Source: Mesobacillus sp. AQ2 (lineage in GTDB: Bacteria; Bacillota; Bacilli; Bacillales; Cytobacillaceae). From it: a stretch of 64,000 bases of DNA. Made by a program: the position numbers and the translations under genes. The notes under the pieces were generated by a model. It ran no database searches and was not told the DNA's origin. It saw nothing but the letters and a program-made list of their open reading frames with translations. Below are positions 46,755-55,216 of the stretch, piece by piece (the first letter of the stretch is position 1; each line of letters begins with the position of its first letter). Location: positions 1,679,001 to 1,743,000 of the forward strand of contig NZ_CP126080.1 in the NCBI RefSeq assembly GCF_030122805.1, given 5' to 3'.

Positions 46755-47490
46755 GTGTTAGAAAACCCCTGGCTATGCCGGGGGTTCCAGAGAGCTTATA
46801 GCGTGGTAGTAATAAAAAAACCTCACTTCATGGTAGGATAAAGTTGGTTTCCCGACCACTTCATCTCACCGTAGAAGGAGGTATGCCCTATGAAGGACAT
46901 GAACAGTTTAGCACATACAACATGGAATTGTAAGTATCACATAGTATTTGCCCCAAAATACAGAAGACAAATCATTTATGGAAAATATAAAAAGAGTATA
47001 GGCCAAATTATCAGAGATTTATGTGAACGAAAAGGTGTTGTGATCCATGAAGCTAATGCCTGTCCGGACCACATTCATATGTTAGTTAGTATCCCGCCGA
47101 AATTGAGTGTGTCTCAATTCATGGGTTACTTGAAAGGAAAGAGCAGCCTCATGATTTTCGATCGACATGCCAATTTAAAATACCGGTATGGAAACCGGAA
47201 ATTTTGGTGCCGAGGCTTCTATGTTGATACAGTAGGCAGAAACAAAAAGCAAATACAAGAATACATTCGAAATCAGCTCGTGGAAGACTATCAAGCTGAC
47301 CAGTTAACATTGTTCGAAGAGTTTGATCCTTTCACAGGACAAAAAAATAAGAATAAATAAAGAAATTCTTTAGAATTGGTGAGTGAATGTGGTGCAGAAG
47401 GGAAACCCTTTCAGCGGGCCTTTAAGGCCAAGGCCGGTAAGAGAGGCTTTCAGCCGCAGAGCAAACCACCAGTTCACACTGGTGGTTTTG
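46755..47490 (+). mobile_element. IS200/IS605-type insertion sequence carrying only tnpA
   Basis: About 735 bases lie between gerR and ylbP, which are adjacent in B. subtilis. The element has a left-end hairpin AACCCCTGGC/GCCGGGGGTT (46763-46785), a single tnpA gene, and a right-end hairpin AAACCACCAG/CTGGTGGTTT (47463-47488). There are no terminal inverted repeats, as expected for single-strand HUH transposition. No tnpB is present. Exact ends are uncertain. The right hairpin stops 11 bases before the ylbP stop and may serve as its terminator. Confidence 0.88.
46890..47360 (+). CDS. tnpA: IS200/IS605 family transposase TnpA
   Basis: A 156-residue Y1 HUH transposase, full length for IS200. 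The metal-binding HUH motif is HIH (61-63, in CPDHIHMLVSIPP) and the likely catalytic Tyr is Tyr125 in QIQEYIRNQ. It cuts and joins single-stranded ends recognised through the end hairpins. AAGGAGG precedes the ATG. No frameshift is seen, so the element may be active. Confidence 0.95.
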   Translation: MKDMNSLAHTTWNCKYHIVFAPKYRRQIIYGKYKKSIGQIIRDLCERKGVVIHEANACPDHIHMLVSIPPKLSVSQFMGYLKGKSSLMIFDRHANLKYRYGNRKFWCRGFYVDTVGRNKKQIQEYIRNQLVEDYQADQLTLFEEFDPFTGQKNKNK

Positions 47491-47499
47491 ATTATGATA

Positions 47500-47973
47500 T
47501 TACTGAACTTGTTCTGTTACACCGGCAGGATACCACACAAGAGGGTTTTCGCCACGGTCTCTTTCCACATCATAATGAACAGGAGTAAAGCCCATCTTTT
47601 CCCAGAAATCCTGTGATTTAACACGAGGATTCGTCTTGATTGGCAGGCCAAAGCTCTTCGCGAATTCAACTAGTGCTTTTCCATAGCCCTTACCCTGGTA
47701 ATCCGGAAGTACTTCAAGCTTCCAAAGCTCCAGATAATCCTGGGAAGGTTCGAAGTAGCGGTCAAACTGTTTTTTTACCTGATAAAGGCTCATGCGTGCG
47801 ACAAGCTTGTCACCGAAATAAATACCGTAGAACGGTGAATCGCTATCATTTTCCACAATATTCGCTTCCAAATCCTCTAACATTGAAAGCTCCTGATGGC
47901 CATACTCCTTGAATTTCTTGAATTCTTCCAATGTCTTATAATTGATTTTAAGTTTTTCCACTTTTTTCACCAT
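47500..47973 (-). CDS. ylbP: GNAT-family acetyltransferase YlbP
   Basis: A 157-residue GNAT protein: YLELWKLEVLPDYQGKGYGKALVEFAKSFG holds the acetyl-CoA loop QGKGYG, followed by SQDFWEKMGFTPV. Matches YlbP by order and size. Substrate unknown. GAGGGAG precedes the ATG. An IS200-type element has landed just past its stop. Confidence 0.9.
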   Translation of the reverse strand: MVKKVEKLKINYKTLEEFKKFKEYGHQELSMLEDLEANIVENDSDSPFYGIYFGDKLVARMSLYQVKKQFDRYFEPSQDYLELWKLEVLPDYQGKGYGKALVEFAKSFGLPIKTNPRVKSQDFWEKMGFTPVHYDVERDRGENPLVWYPAGVTEQVQ

Positions 47974-48115
47974 AATACACTCCCTCTATCAAGCCGCCAA
48001 TCAATGACTGATCATGCGCTTTTCCTATTCTGAAAAAGGCAGCTGAAATTATTTATTTTTTTATACCTATTTTTATTATATTATAAAAACATGAAAAATT
48101 CTGCATTTGAATTTT

Positions 48116-48129
48116 AGAAAGCGGTTCCA
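48116..48129 (+). promoter_or_regulatory. Weak cre-like site before the acyl-CoA carboxylase operon
   Basis: AGAAAGCGGTTCCA differs from the cre consensus at two positions. It lies 77 bases before the operon start. CcpA control is a guess. Confidence 0.3.
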
Positions 48130-48205
48130 ATTTTTGCAGGAAAGATACAGAATATTGTAGAATTTTATATAGTGAGCGTATTTTTTACGGGAAAGGGGAA
48201 AGAGC

Positions 48206-49549
48206 GTGCAAAAAATATTGATTGCAAACAGAGGAGAAATAGCGCTTCGCATTATCCGCACTTGCCGTGAGCTTGGGATTGAATCTGTGGCTGTTTATTC
48301 TGATGCGGATCAGGAACTGCCTTTTGTAAAAGAAGCTGACAGCGCTTTCAGGATTGGTGAGCCGCCTGTTCAGAAATCCTATCTCAATTCAGATGAAATT
48401 TTGAGAATCGCAAAAGAAGAAAAAGTGGATGGCATCCATCCTGGTTATGGCTTTTTATCGGAAAACGCGGATTTTGCCCGAAAAGTGAAGGAAGCCGGGT
48501 TGACCTTCATCGGTCCTGCTCCGGATACGATTGAAAAGATGGGCGATAAAATCGTCGCAAGATCGACGATGGAGGCTGCGGGTGTTCCTGTAGTGCCGGG
48601 CAGTGAACAGGGTTTGAAAACACTGGATGACGCTGTCAGGCTTGCAGAAGAAATCGGCTACCCGCTCATGCTGAAGGCTAGCGGCGGCGGTGGCGGAATT
48701 GGCATGGTGCTCTGTGAAAATGAGCAAGCGCTCGCTAAGAATTTTGAATCCACGAAGGGCAGAGCAAAGGCATATTTCGGATCAGACGAAGTATTCATTG
48801 AAAAATACATCAAAAATGCCCGGCATGTCGAGGTCCAGATTTTCGGCGACAGCCATGGCAATCATGTACATATGTTTGAACGTGATTGCTCGATCCAGCG
48901 CCGCCACCAAAAAGTGATTGAAGAGGCACCGTCACCATTCTTAAGGGAAGAAGCGCGGCAAAAAATGTATGAAACGGCAGTGACAGCTGCCAGGGCAGTG
49001 GATTATGTGAATGCCGGGACCGTAGAATTCATTGTGGATGAAAATGAGAATTTTTACTTTCTTGAAATGAATACAAGATTGCAGGTTGAACATCCGGTCA
49101 CGGAAGCCATTACCGGTCTCGACCTTGTGAAGTGGCAAATCCATGCAGCGCGGGGTGAAAGACTTCCTTTGCTCCAGGATGAAATCGAGAAGAAGGGATC
49201 GGCGATTGAATTCCGTCTCTATGCGGAAGACCCAGTCAGGTTCTTGCCTTCACCAGGTAAAATCACCGAGTTTTCATGGGAGGATCGAGAAGGAGTTCGA
49301 GTCGATGCAGGTTATGAAGCAGGTTCGACAGTAACACCTTTTTATGACCCAATGGTTGCGAAGTGCATCGCTGCGGGAGGTACCCGGGAAGAAGCAATCA
49401 AGATTGCTGAGGAATTTTTTGCAAACATGAAGCTGGATGGAATCAAATCGAATGCTCCATTGTTTGTGGAAATCTTAAGTGAAGAAGGCTTTAAATCCGG
49501 AAACTATACAACTGCATATTTAACAGAAAGAAAATTGGCATCAAAATAG
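48206..49549 (+). CDS. Biotin carboxylase subunit of an acyl-CoA carboxylase
   Basis: A 447-residue ATP-grasp biotin carboxylase. N-terminal MQKILIANRGEIALRIIRTCRELG, the glycine-rich ATP loop KASGGGGGIGM near 156-166 and the catalytic EMNTRLQVEHPVTE are visible. It carboxylates biotin on the small carrier encoded next. It is likely a second copy beside the fatty-acid accC, serving a propionyl- or other acyl-CoA carboxylase. GTG start; GGGGAAAGAG upstream. First gene of a three-gene operon. Confidence 0.93.
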   Translation: MQKILIANRGEIALRIIRTCRELGIESVAVYSDADQELPFVKEADSAFRIGEPPVQKSYLNSDEILRIAKEEKVDGIHPGYGFLSENADFARKVKEAGLTFIGPAPDTIEKMGDKIVARSTMEAAGVPVVPGSEQGLKTLDDAVRLAEEIGYPLMLKASGGGGGIGMVLCENEQALAKNFESTKGRAKAYFGSDEVFIEKYIKNARHVEVQIFGDSHGNHVHMFERDCSIQRRHQKVIEEAPSPFLREEARQKMYETAVTAARAVDYVNAGTVEFIVDENENFYFLEMNTRLQVEHPVTEAITGLDLVKWQIHAARGERLPLLQDEIEKKGSAIEFRLYAEDPVRFLPSPGKITEFSWEDREGVRVDAGYEAGSTVTPFYDPMVAKCIAAGGTREEAIKIAEEFFANMKLDGIKSNAPLFVEILSEEGFKSGNYTTAYLTERKLASK

Positions 49550-49563
49550 AGGAGGATATGGAT

Positions 49564-49776
49564 ATGAAAGAAATTACAGCAAGTATGGCAGGAACGGTAT
49601 TGAATGTGATGGTGGCAGCTGGGGATTCAATTACGGAAGGCCAGGAAGTGTTGATGCTCGAATCGATGAAGATGGAAATCCCTGTAGAAAGCCAGGGTGC
49701 TGGCACGGTAGCTGAAGTGAAAGTGAATATCGGAGACTTTGTTAACGAAGGCGATGTCCTGCTCGTACTAGAATAA
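49564..49776 (+). CDS. Biotin carboxyl carrier protein (stand-alone biotinyl domain)
   Basis: A 70-residue biotinyl domain and nothing else: MKEITASMAGTVLNVMV, with the biotinylation motif ESMKMEIPV (Lys36). It shuttles carboxybiotin between the flanking enzymes. AGAGGAGG favours ATG at 49564 over ATG at 49558, which is only 2 bases from the ribosome site. The minimal carrier resembles YngHB in B. subtilis. Confidence 0.92.
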   Translation: MKEITASMAGTVLNVMVAAGDSITEGQEVLMLESMKMEIPVESQGAGTVAEVKVNIGDFVNEGDVLLVLE

Positions 49777-49946
49777 TAGCGCAGTTAAGATGCCGAAAGA
49801 CTCTTATATCGAGTGAAAAGGCTGCATAAGGGTGCAATTTACGCCAAACTTGATCCTTAGGAAGAGGAAAGTGCCTTTATAATGGCCTGATCAAGGCTGA
49901 AATGTACCCTTTGACAGTTTCAAATAGGTTTTTTAGGAGGGGAACT

Positions 49947-51488
49947 ATGACAACTGCAAAGACATTAACGGATACTTTACAGGAGAATGTCCAGCAAATT
50001 GAAGCTGGCGGCCACCAGAAATATCATGACAAGCTGGCTGAGCAAAATAAAATGTTCGTAAGGGATCGATTGAATCTTTTATTTGACGAGGGAGTCTACG
50101 AGGAAGATGGCAAGTTCGCCAATTTCCAGGCTGGGGACCTGCCTGCGGATGGCGTCGTGACAGCTATTGGCAAAATCGGCGGACAAACTGTTTGTGTCAT
50201 GGCGAATGATTCGACAGTAAAAGCAGGTTCATGGGGTGCCAGGACGGTTGAGAAGATCATCAGAATCCAAGAAACAGCTGAAAAGCTGAAGGTTCCTTTA
50301 TTGTATCTTGTCGACTCGGCAGGAGCCCGTATCACTGACCAGCTTGATATGTTCCCGAACAGAAGGGGAGCAGGAAAGATTTTTTATAATCAGGTAAAAT
50401 TGTCCGGTGTGATCCCGCAAATCTGCCTTCTATTCGGACCTTCCGCAGCAGGAGGGGCATATATACCAGCGTTCTGCGATATCGTGATCATGGTGGACCA
50501 GAATGCATCGATGTATCTTGGATCCCCAAGGATGGCGGAAAAAGTCATTGGCGAAAAGGTCACATTGGAGGAAATGGGCGGCGCCCGGATGCACTGCTCT
50601 GTGAGCGGTGTAGGCGATATGCTTGTCTACAGTGAGCAAGAAGCCATTGAAGCAGCGAAGCGGTATGTGAGTTATTTCCCTGCAAATTTCCAGTCCAAAA
50701 CAGCATTGATTGAAGGAGTTGCCCCAAAGGCAGGAAGAAGCCTGGAAGAGATTGTTCCATTGAATCAAAATGCACCTTTTGACATGTATGAAGGAATCGA
50801 TGCCTTGATTGATGAGGGAAGTTTCTTTGAAATCAAAAAGCTGTTCGCCCCTGAAATCATAACCGGCCTTGCCCGCATTGACGGACGTGCGGTAGGAATC
50901 ATCGCGAACCAGCCGAAGGTAAAAGGCGGAGTTTTATTCGTTGATTCTGCTGATAAGGCGGCGAAATTCATCACACTCTGCGATGCGTTCCATATTCCAC
51001 TGCTGTTCCTTGCAGATGTTCCAGGCTTCATGATTGGCACTAAGGTCGAAAGAGCAGGAATCATCCGCCATGGTGCAAAGCTGATTGCGGCGATGAGTTC
51101 AGCCACCGTACCAAAAATCTCTGTTATTGTCCGAAAGGCATACGGTGCAGGCTTATATGCAATGGCAGGACCAGCATTCGAACCGGATTGCTGCATAGCG
51201 CTTCCTACTGCGCAAATTGCGGTCATGGGTCCTGAAGCAGCTGTAAATGCGGTGTATTCAAATAAAATCAATCAAATCGAAGACCCGAAAGAAAAAATCG
51301 CTTTTGTCCAGGAAAAGCATCAGGAATATAAAGAGAGCATTGACATTTATAAACTGGCTTCCGAACTGATCGTAGATGATATCGTCGCAGCGAACGATTT
51401 GAGGAATGCCCTGATCGATCGCTTCAAATTATATGAAACAAAGGACATGGAATTCAGTGTCAGGAAACACCCTGTCTATCCTGTATAA
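49947..51488 (+). CDS. Acyl-CoA carboxylase carboxyltransferase subunit
   Basis: A 513-residue carboxyltransferase with two crotonase-like halves joined in one chain, as in propionyl- and methylcrotonyl-CoA carboxylase beta subunits. LVDSAGARITDQ, FGPSAAGGAYIPAFCD, the second-half DVPGFMIGTKVERAGIIRHGAKL and RKAYGAGLYAMAGPAFEPD form the acyl-CoA and biotin sites. Whether the substrate is propionyl-, acetyl- or methylcrotonyl-CoA cannot be decided. ATG follows AGGAGGGG. A 170-base gap separates it from the carrier gene. Confidence 0.9.
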   Translation: MTTAKTLTDTLQENVQQIEAGGHQKYHDKLAEQNKMFVRDRLNLLFDEGVYEEDGKFANFQAGDLPADGVVTAIGKIGGQTVCVMANDSTVKAGSWGARTVEKIIRIQETAEKLKVPLLYLVDSAGARITDQLDMFPNRRGAGKIFYNQVKLSGVIPQICLLFGPSAAGGAYIPAFCDIVIMVDQNASMYLGSPRMAEKVIGEKVTLEEMGGARMHCSVSGVGDMLVYSEQEAIEAAKRYVSYFPANFQSKTALIEGVAPKAGRSLEEIVPLNQNAPFDMYEGIDALIDEGSFFEIKKLFAPEIITGLARIDGRAVGIIANQPKVKGGVLFVDSADKAAKFITLCDAFHIPLLFLADVPGFMIGTKVERAGIIRHGAKLIAAMSSATVPKISVIVRKAYGAGLYAMAGPAFEPDCCIALPTAQIAVMGPEAAVNAVYSNKINQIEDPKEKIAFVQEKHQEYKESIDIYKLASELIVDDIVAANDLRNALIDRFKLYETKDMEFSVRKHPVYPV

Positions 51489-51527
51489 AAAATGAAACGG
51501 AGATCCTTGAGGGTCTCCGTTTCATTT
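51489..51527 (+). terminator. Terminator of the acyl-CoA carboxylase operon
   Basis: AAAAATGAAACGGAGA pairs perfectly with TCTCCGTTTCATTTTT across about 9 bases. Confidence 0.95.
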
Positions 51528-51692
51528 TTGGACGTCTAGAAATTATATGAAAAATCCTTAATCCTTTCTTCCTAAGTGGCATTTGTTTCTGCTAAAATAT
51601 GACTAAAGATCTTACTATTGATTACACATGTGATAGATTTTCAGGAGATGCACAAGTTGAGGGTGTGCTGACTCCTTCAATGAGGGGTTTTT

Positions 51693-52589
51693 ATGAAGAT
51701 AGCGATAATTGGCGGCGGTTCATTAGGTTTATTATTCTCCTATTACCTCGGAATCAAAAACGAAGTTTCCATCTATACGAGGACAAAAGAGCAAGCAGAC
51801 CAAATCAACAAAAATGGAGTGCATCTTTTAAAAGGCGGCATAGCGCAGCCTCCGCTCAAGGTTTCGGCTGCGGCCATCCAGGATTGGCAAGGAAAAGAAG
51901 AGTTTACGGTTGTGGCAGTGAAGCAATATCAGCTCTCTGGACTAATGGATGAGCTCAAGGCGAATGCCCGAAGCAGCATTCTCTTTCTGCAAAACGGCTA
52001 CGGCCATATAAAGCTGCTCTCGGAGATTACTGCGCCTGATATTTATATGGGAGCGGTCGAACATGGAGCAGTAAGGGCTAATGAATTTACAGTTCAGCAT
52101 AATGGCATCGGAGTCACCAGAACTGCAGTATACCGCGGAGAAGCCCATCTTCTCAGAGAATTGTCGATGAATGCTCCTGATGACTTTCCAGTACACTTAG
52201 AATCTGATTATAAAGAGATGCTCATCAAGAAGCTGGTGGTCAATGCTGTCATCAATCCATTGACTGCAATCCTGAAAGTCAGGAATGGCGAGCTGATCGA
52301 TAATCCCTTTTACTTTGAGATCTTCAAGCAAATGTTTGAGGAGTGTGCCCTTGTCCTTGGTCTGGAACATCGGGAAGAATACCTCCAGAACCTGATGACA
52401 GTATGCGCAAAAACAGCAGATAACCATTCGTCCATGTATAAGGATATTGAAAATGGCGGACAGACTGAGATTGATGCCATCCTAGGTTACTTGCTCGAAT
52501 TATCAATAAGCAAAAATATCAAAGCTCCATTAATACATAACTATTATCATTGCATCAAGGGGAAGGAGCAAGAAAGGGAGGGAGCATGA
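51693..52589 (+). CDS. panE: 2-dehydropantoate 2-reductase
   Basis: A 298-residue NADPH-dependent ketopantoate reductase (ylbQ position) that makes pantoate for CoA. The Rossmann motif IIGGGSLGLLFSYYLG is at the N-terminus, and KLVVNAVINPLTAILKVRNGE carries the catalytic Lys and the conserved Asn. GAGGGGT precedes the ATG. Ends overlap the next gene by ATGA. Confidence 0.93.
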   Translation: MKIAIIGGGSLGLLFSYYLGIKNEVSIYTRTKEQADQINKNGVHLLKGGIAQPPLKVSAAAIQDWQGKEEFTVVAVKQYQLSGLMDELKANARSSILFLQNGYGHIKLLSEITAPDIYMGAVEHGAVRANEFTVQHNGIGVTRTAVYRGEAHLLRELSMNAPDDFPVHLESDYKEMLIKKLVVNAVINPLTAILKVRNGELIDNPFYFEIFKQMFEECALVLGLEHREEYLQNLMTVCAKTADNHSSMYKDIENGGQTEIDAILGYLLELSISKNIKAPLIHNYYHCIKGKEQEREGA

Positions 52590-52978
52590 TGCCTGGATTC
52601 TTCTCCGCACTTGTTGCCGCATTGATCACAGTGCCTATAATTGGCTATCTCGCTGTGTTCATCATCACCAAACAAATCACGGGAAACCATCGTCGTTCTG
52701 TCAATCTGGCCATTGACTTCAGTACTTTTTTGCTAGTAATGTCTGTCCATTTTTTGATCCTAACCATTTGGGGAAAATCCTTTTTTTGGCTCATACTGAT
52801 CATTTTATTTGGCTTGGCGGCTATATTCGTCTGGATCCATTGGCAATATAAAGAAGAAATCGTCCTGCCAAAGGTATTTAAGGGTTTTTGGCGGTTTAAT
52901 TTTCTGCTTTTCAGTTCGGCTTATATCATCCTTGTGCTATTTGGATTGTATAAGCGACTGATGTTCCTGTTTGCTTGA
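52586..52978 (+). CDS. DUF3397 family membrane protein
   Basis: A 130-residue protein with four membrane helices and the DUF3397 look: LVAALITVPIIGYLAVFII, HRRSVNLAIDFSTFLLVMSVHFL, FWLILIILFGLAAIFVWIHW. Between panE and bshC. Two adjacent ATGs (52586, 52589) are possible; the first overlaps the panE stop, and the second is better spaced from GGGAGGGAG. Function unknown. Confidence 0.85.
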   Translation: MMPGFFSALVAALITVPIIGYLAVFIITKQITGNHRRSVNLAIDFSTFLLVMSVHFLILTIWGKSFFWLILIILFGLAAIFVWIHWQYKEEIVLPKVFKGFWRFNFLLFSSAYIILVLFGLYKRLMFLFA

Positions 52979-52983
52979 CCCGA

Positions 52984-53018
52984 TGTTGGACCGTCTCTTC
53001 GAAGGTCCAGCATTTTTT
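52984..53018 (+). terminator. Terminator after the DUF3397 gene
   Basis: TGTTGGACC pairs with GGTCCAGCA (one wobble) across 10 bases, then six T. Confidence 0.85.
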
Positions 53019-53150
53019 GATTTCTGCAAACCGAACGTAGCAAAAGCCTGCTACACCGAAATTAACCAAGGGTAGGGCAGCTTCTATTCAAAAAAACCTT
53101 GATTTTAGAAATTTCGAAAGGCAAAGTTTTTTTCTTTTCAATTCAAACAA

Positions 53151-53159
53151 TGCTATACT
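53151..53159 (+). promoter_or_regulatory. Extended -10 promoter of bshC
   Basis: TGCTATACT, 42 bases before the ATG; no clear -35. Confidence 0.5.
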
Positions 53160-53201
53160 CATTACAGTGAAAATTGTTAACGAGAAAGGAAGTACGAGTT
53201 A

Positions 53202-54836
53202 ATGGAGATGTTGAATCTCTCACTTCCGGCTGCGAACCGGTTTGCGACAGATTACCTTGCTGGGAGCCCTGAACTTCAGAGGTTCTTTCATTATAATTTT
53301 ACAGACGAAAATTCATATATTCATCGCCTTGATGAATTGAAAAATAGAAGTTTCATGAGACAAGAACTTGCCGACCATATTCAGACATTCATGTCCAGAT
53401 ATGCGGAGTCTGATCGAATTGCTGAGAATATCGGGAAACTCAGGAAGGAAAACAGCGTTGCGGTTATCGGCGGCCAGCAGGCGGGTATCCTGACCGGGCC
53501 GCTTTATACGATCCATAAAGTGATTTCAATTATCAAGCTGGCTGAACAGAAAGAGCAGGAGCTTGGCGTCCCGGTGGTACCGGTATTTTGGATTGCGGGT
53601 GAAGACCATGACTACCAGGAAGTCAATCATGTTTATGTCATGAAGGACAACAGGCAGGAGAAATGGGTCTACCCGGAAAAGAATCTCGAGAAAAAAATGA
53701 TTTCCGAAGTGTGTATCAACCGGGACCTGTGTTATTCCTGGGTTGAGGAAATCATTGAAACCTACGGCGAAACAAAACACACGAAAGAAGTATTATCCTT
53801 TGCCCTGGAATCCTTGAAGAAAGCGGAATCCTTCGTGGACTTTTTTGCCACGATCATTATGGAGCTTTTCAAGGATTCAGGCCTGCTGATTGTTGATTCA
53901 GGGAATAAAGAGCTGCGCAAGCTTGAAAAAGAATATTTTATCAATCAAATTAAAAATCATCGTGAAACCACTTCCGCAGTCCTTGGCCAGCAAGAAAAGA
54001 CCAAAGCGGCAGGCTTTTCTAATATGATTGATATCAATGAAAATACGGCGAACCTGTTCTTTTATGATGAACAGGTAAATGAACGTATCTTGCTTCAATT
54101 TGACCCACAAAGTGGAGGGTTTGCAGGTAAAAATGGCGAAGTCAGCTTCACATATGATGAACTGATGGAGATTGCGAATGAGTTTCCGGAAAAACTCAGC
54201 AATAATGTCGTGACCCGTCCGTTAATGCAAGAATGGCTTTTCCCGACGCTTGCCTTCATTGGAGGTCCTGGAGAAATTGCCTACTGGGCAGAGCTGAAAC
54301 TTGTCTTCGAGCATTTCGGTGTCCGGATGCCTCCGCTTGTCCCAAGACTGAATATCACCTTATTGGAAAGATCGATTGAATCTGACCTGAACGAATTGAA
54401 ATTGGATCTAAAAGAAGTGTTGATTTCAGGCACAAGCGGACATGAACTAAAATTCATCGACTCACTGAAGGATCGGGAAGTAGAAGAGTTATTCGGTAAG
54501 GTTAAAGGGATGCTGTCAGATCAATATCATCTCATCCGTGAAAAATCAAACGGAATCGATCCGGTATTATTGCCAATGCTGCAAAAGAACGAATCAATCC
54601 TGCTGAATCAAATTAAGTTCATGGAGGATAAAATTGTAGAGGCAATCTGCCAAAAAAATGACCATATCCTTCGAAAGTTCTCTAGAGTGGAGAATGCACT
54701 AAGACCAGGCGGGGCGCCACAAGAAAGAGTATGGAATCCTTTCTATTACCTGAATAAGTATGGTTTGGAACTAGTTCCGGAATTATTAAAGCTGCAGTAT
54801 AGGTTCGATGGAACCCATAAAATCATAAAACTATAA
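53202..54836 (+). CDS. bshC: Bacillithiol synthase (cysteine-adding enzyme) BshC
   Basis: A 544-residue enzyme (yllA) that joins cysteine to glucosaminyl-malate in the last step of bacillithiol synthesis. Conserved GGQQAGILTGPLYTIHK (about 93-109), WIAGEDHDYQEVNHVY and FPTLAFIGGPGEIAYWAELK are present, along with a C-terminal coiled coil (about 380-480). Position between panE and mraZ matches B. subtilis. GAAAGGAAG precedes the ATG. Confidence 0.95.
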   Translation: MEMLNLSLPAANRFATDYLAGSPELQRFFHYNFTDENSYIHRLDELKNRSFMRQELADHIQTFMSRYAESDRIAENIGKLRKENSVAVIGGQQAGILTGPLYTIHKVISIIKLAEQKEQELGVPVVPVFWIAGEDHDYQEVNHVYVMKDNRQEKWVYPEKNLEKKMISEVCINRDLCYSWVEEIIETYGETKHTKEVLSFALESLKKAESFVDFFATIIMELFKDSGLLIVDSGNKELRKLEKEYFINQIKNHRETTSAVLGQQEKTKAAGFSNMIDINENTANLFFYDEQVNERILLQFDPQSGGFAGKNGEVSFTYDELMEIANEFPEKLSNNVVTRPLMQEWLFPTLAFIGGPGEIAYWAELKLVFEHFGVRMPPLVPRLNITLLERSIESDLNELKLDLKEVLISGTSGHELKFIDSLKDREVEELFGKVKGMLSDQYHLIREKSNGIDPVLLPMLQKNESILLNQIKFMEDKIVEAICQKNDHILRKFSRVENALRPGGAPQERVWNPFYYLNKYGLELVPELLKLQYRFDGTHKIIKL

Positions 54837-54840
54837 AATT

Positions 54841-54873
54841 GAGCTCCATCCTTTTCGGATGGGGCTTTTTTTC
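54841..54873 (+). terminator. Terminator after bshC
   Basis: AGCTCCATCC pairs with GGATGGGGCT (one wobble) across TTTTC, then T7. Confidence 0.9.
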
Positions 54874-54897
54874 GTTCGGGGGTAGTTTCAAAATACG

Positions 54898-55023
54898 GGT
54901 GAAAGTGCAATTTTTACAGGTGTTGGTGCAATTATTTAGGGTGAAGGTTCAATTGTCGAGGGTGACAGTGCAATTATTTAGGGTGAAGGTTCAATTGTCG
55001 AGGGTGACAGTGCAATTACTATT
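54898..55023 (+). repeat. Six tandem 21-bp repeats between bshC and mraZ
   Basis: Units begin at 54898, 54919, 54940, 54961, 54982 and 55003, each exactly 21 bases. The pattern is GGTG, a variable AAR/TTG/ACA, GTKCAATT, then a variable end often TTTAG or GTCGAG. Units 3 and 5 are identical (GGTGAAGGTTCAATTGTCGA plus G), and units 4 and 6 share their first 16 bases. Being a multiple of three, the repeat keeps an open frame of heptads, but no ribosome site or plausible start serves it. Confidence 0.92.
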
Positions 55024-55130
55024 ACTATTGATTTCAGTGCAATTAATGGTTCCTGTTGTTCATTGGCAGTCTTCGATTGTCTATCAACTGGCAATTAAAA
55101 ATATAAAAAAGTAAGAAATAACAAAGGAAT

Positions 55131-55158
55131 TTGGGTTGGTGGAGAGAATATTTAAAAT
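55131..55158 (+). promoter_or_regulatory. Promoter of the mraZ/dcw operon
   Basis: TTGGGT (55131-55136), 16-base spacer, TAAAAT (55153-55158); start predicted near 55165, inside the MraZ boxes. Confidence 0.55.
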
Positions 55159-55160
55159 AA

Positions 55161-55185
55161 GGTGGTGAAAAGTGGGGGAATGTGG
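55161..55185 (+). promoter_or_regulatory. MraZ operator: three GTGG boxes 10 bp apart
   Basis: GTGG occurs at 55162, 55172 and 55182, exactly 10 bases apart, overlapping the predicted transcription start. Two more copies follow at 55203 and 55212. MraZ binds direct repeats with TGGG or GTG cores about 10 bases apart upstream of its own gene in E. coli and Mycoplasma, so autorepression is likely. Confidence 0.75.
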
Positions 55186-55216
55186 TACATTGTATTTAGA
55201 AAGTGGGGGTAGTGGC

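Noticed and set aside
50765..51271. 168-codon ORF antisense to the carboxyltransferase gene
   Set aside because: A shadow frame with no start signals; the sense gene has all family motifs.
54839..55114. 91-codon ORF with VQLFRVK/VQLSRVT heptads
   Set aside because: It begins inside the bshC terminator, has no ribosome site, and its heptads come from the 21-bp DNA repeat.
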